Assembly: GCF_013280595.1 (NCBI RefSeq)
Contig: NZ_JAAATY010000019.1
Coordinates: 62,001 to 126,000 of the forward strand
Direction of reading: 5' to 3'
DNA from: Kibdelosporangium persicum
GTDB taxonomy: Bacteria; Actinomycetota; Actinomycetes; Mycobacteriales; Pseudonocardiaceae
Length of the DNA stretch: 64,000 nt
Of the stretch, positions 63,734 through 64,000 are shown in pieces (position 1 is the first letter of the stretch; each line of letters starts with the position of its first letter). A program made the translations under genes and the position numbers. The notes beneath the pieces are model-generated. The model was given only the letters and a program-made list of their open reading frames with translations, made no database searches and was not told where the DNA came from.

Positions 63734-63771
63734 GTCACCTTTGTCCAGCGGGGCTGCTGGGCAAAGGTGAC
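63734..63771. terminator. 16-bp hairpin in the terminal gap
   Basis: Arms GTCACCTTTGTCCAGC (63734-63749) and GCTGGGCAAAGGTGAC (63756-63771) pair at 15 of 16 positions. It lies in the gene-free gap and could be a terminator of either strand or a structured leader. Confidence 0.5.
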
Positions 63772-64000
63772 GCTCCCCTTGAGCTGGTTCGCCGGGGATT
63801 CCCGCCTCGTCACCGTCGCACGCCTGTGGACAACTCGGTCCGACGGTTCCAGAACTGTCGGTCCCATGCGGTAACGTGAAAATTAGGGGTTCCCCCATAG
63901 GAATTGCTGTTGCGATGGGGCGCGGCCGGGAATGGATTCGGCGCGCAGGCGGGGCAGGAGTTCGTCACCGATCTGGCATCGGGAGCGTGCTATGCCAGAA

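Larger units (their letters stand above)
63625..64000 (+). other. Gene-free end of the window; possible start of a further gene at 63992
   Basis: Apart from the two hairpins, no coding frame is convincing here. At the very end GGGAGC (63981-63986) is followed six bases later by ATGCCAGAA (63992-64000), which could be the first three codons of a plus-strand gene continuing beyond the window. An AT-richer patch at 63876-63905 could hold its promoter. Confidence 0.3.

Overview
The window is very GC-rich, with dense short-spaced operons, many GTG and some TTG starts, and GTGA/ATGA start-stop overlaps. This points to a filamentous actinomycete. Gene order and protein style fit Pseudonocardiales (Amycolatopsis, Kibdelosporangium, Lentzea or Saccharothrix type); this is inferred from sequence, not from a search. 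The backbone follows the Mycobacterium tuberculosis order Rv3014c (ligA), Rv3015c, Rv3024c (mnmA), Rv3025c (iscS), Rv3026c/Rv3027c (acyltransferases), Rv3028c/Rv3029c (etfA/etfB), Rv3030-Rv3032 and Rv3034c (methylglucose polysaccharide genes), as I recall it, with lineage-specific blocks inserted. No rRNA, tRNA, insertion sequence or CRISPR array was seen.

Region by region. 1-826: truncated membrane glycosyltransferase. 941-9487: acyl-CoA catabolism under two TetR repressors. It holds a TetR/SDR/MaoC/phosphotransferase/acyl-CoA dehydrogenase operon, an enoyl-CoA hydratase, and an SDR/SDR/MFS operon. The phosphotransferase/dehydrogenase pair resembles a split ACAD10/11 and may act on hydroxyacyl-CoAs. 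9502-13659: DUF1203 protein, ligA, conserved hypothetical, LysR. 13781-14529: 22-bp tandem repeats, a gene remnant and a Cys-rich small gene. 14599-23265: divergent sugar locus (PIG-L deacetylase, ABC importer without an ATPase, PfkB kinase, DeoR, GH4 glycosidase). 23317-24373: PAAR-like orphan and a frameshifted Uma2 gene. 24375-28727: LysR and sdhCAB. 28807-42910: GH26 lipoprotein, MetE-like protein, dehydratase, amidase, GAP membrane protein, large secreted GH15-type glucosidase, small hypotheticals, quinone oxidoreductase, mnmA and cysteine desulfurase.

43190-45855 is a type VII secretion-associated toxin island: YbaB/EbfC protein, EspC-like and WXG100-like proteins, a CdiA-CT-type tRNase and a SitI3-like immunity protein. 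45914-52148: MFS exporter, an OlsA/OlsB-like acyltransferase pair, etfBA and DegV. 52489-54627: PAS-GGDEF-EAL protein with a degraded EAL domain. 54716-59019: methyltransferase, GH57, GT4 glucosyltransferase and hexapeptide acetyltransferase, matching the mycobacterial methylglucose lipopolysaccharide cluster.

59139-63624 is the most interesting block. A class III nucleotidyl cyclase carries a C-terminal effector-associated domain (EAD). The next gene of the same operon encodes a TPR protein whose N-terminus looks like the same EAD, followed by a degenerate P-loop domain. Divergent to them is a Crp/Fnr protein with an intact-looking cyclic-nucleotide pocket, then a perfect 20-bp palindrome and a small membrane protein. 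This reads as a cyclic-nucleotide signalling or conflict module. Three copies of a ~50-bp hairpin repeat (34754, 47352, 59077) lie at the 3' ends of minus-strand genes.
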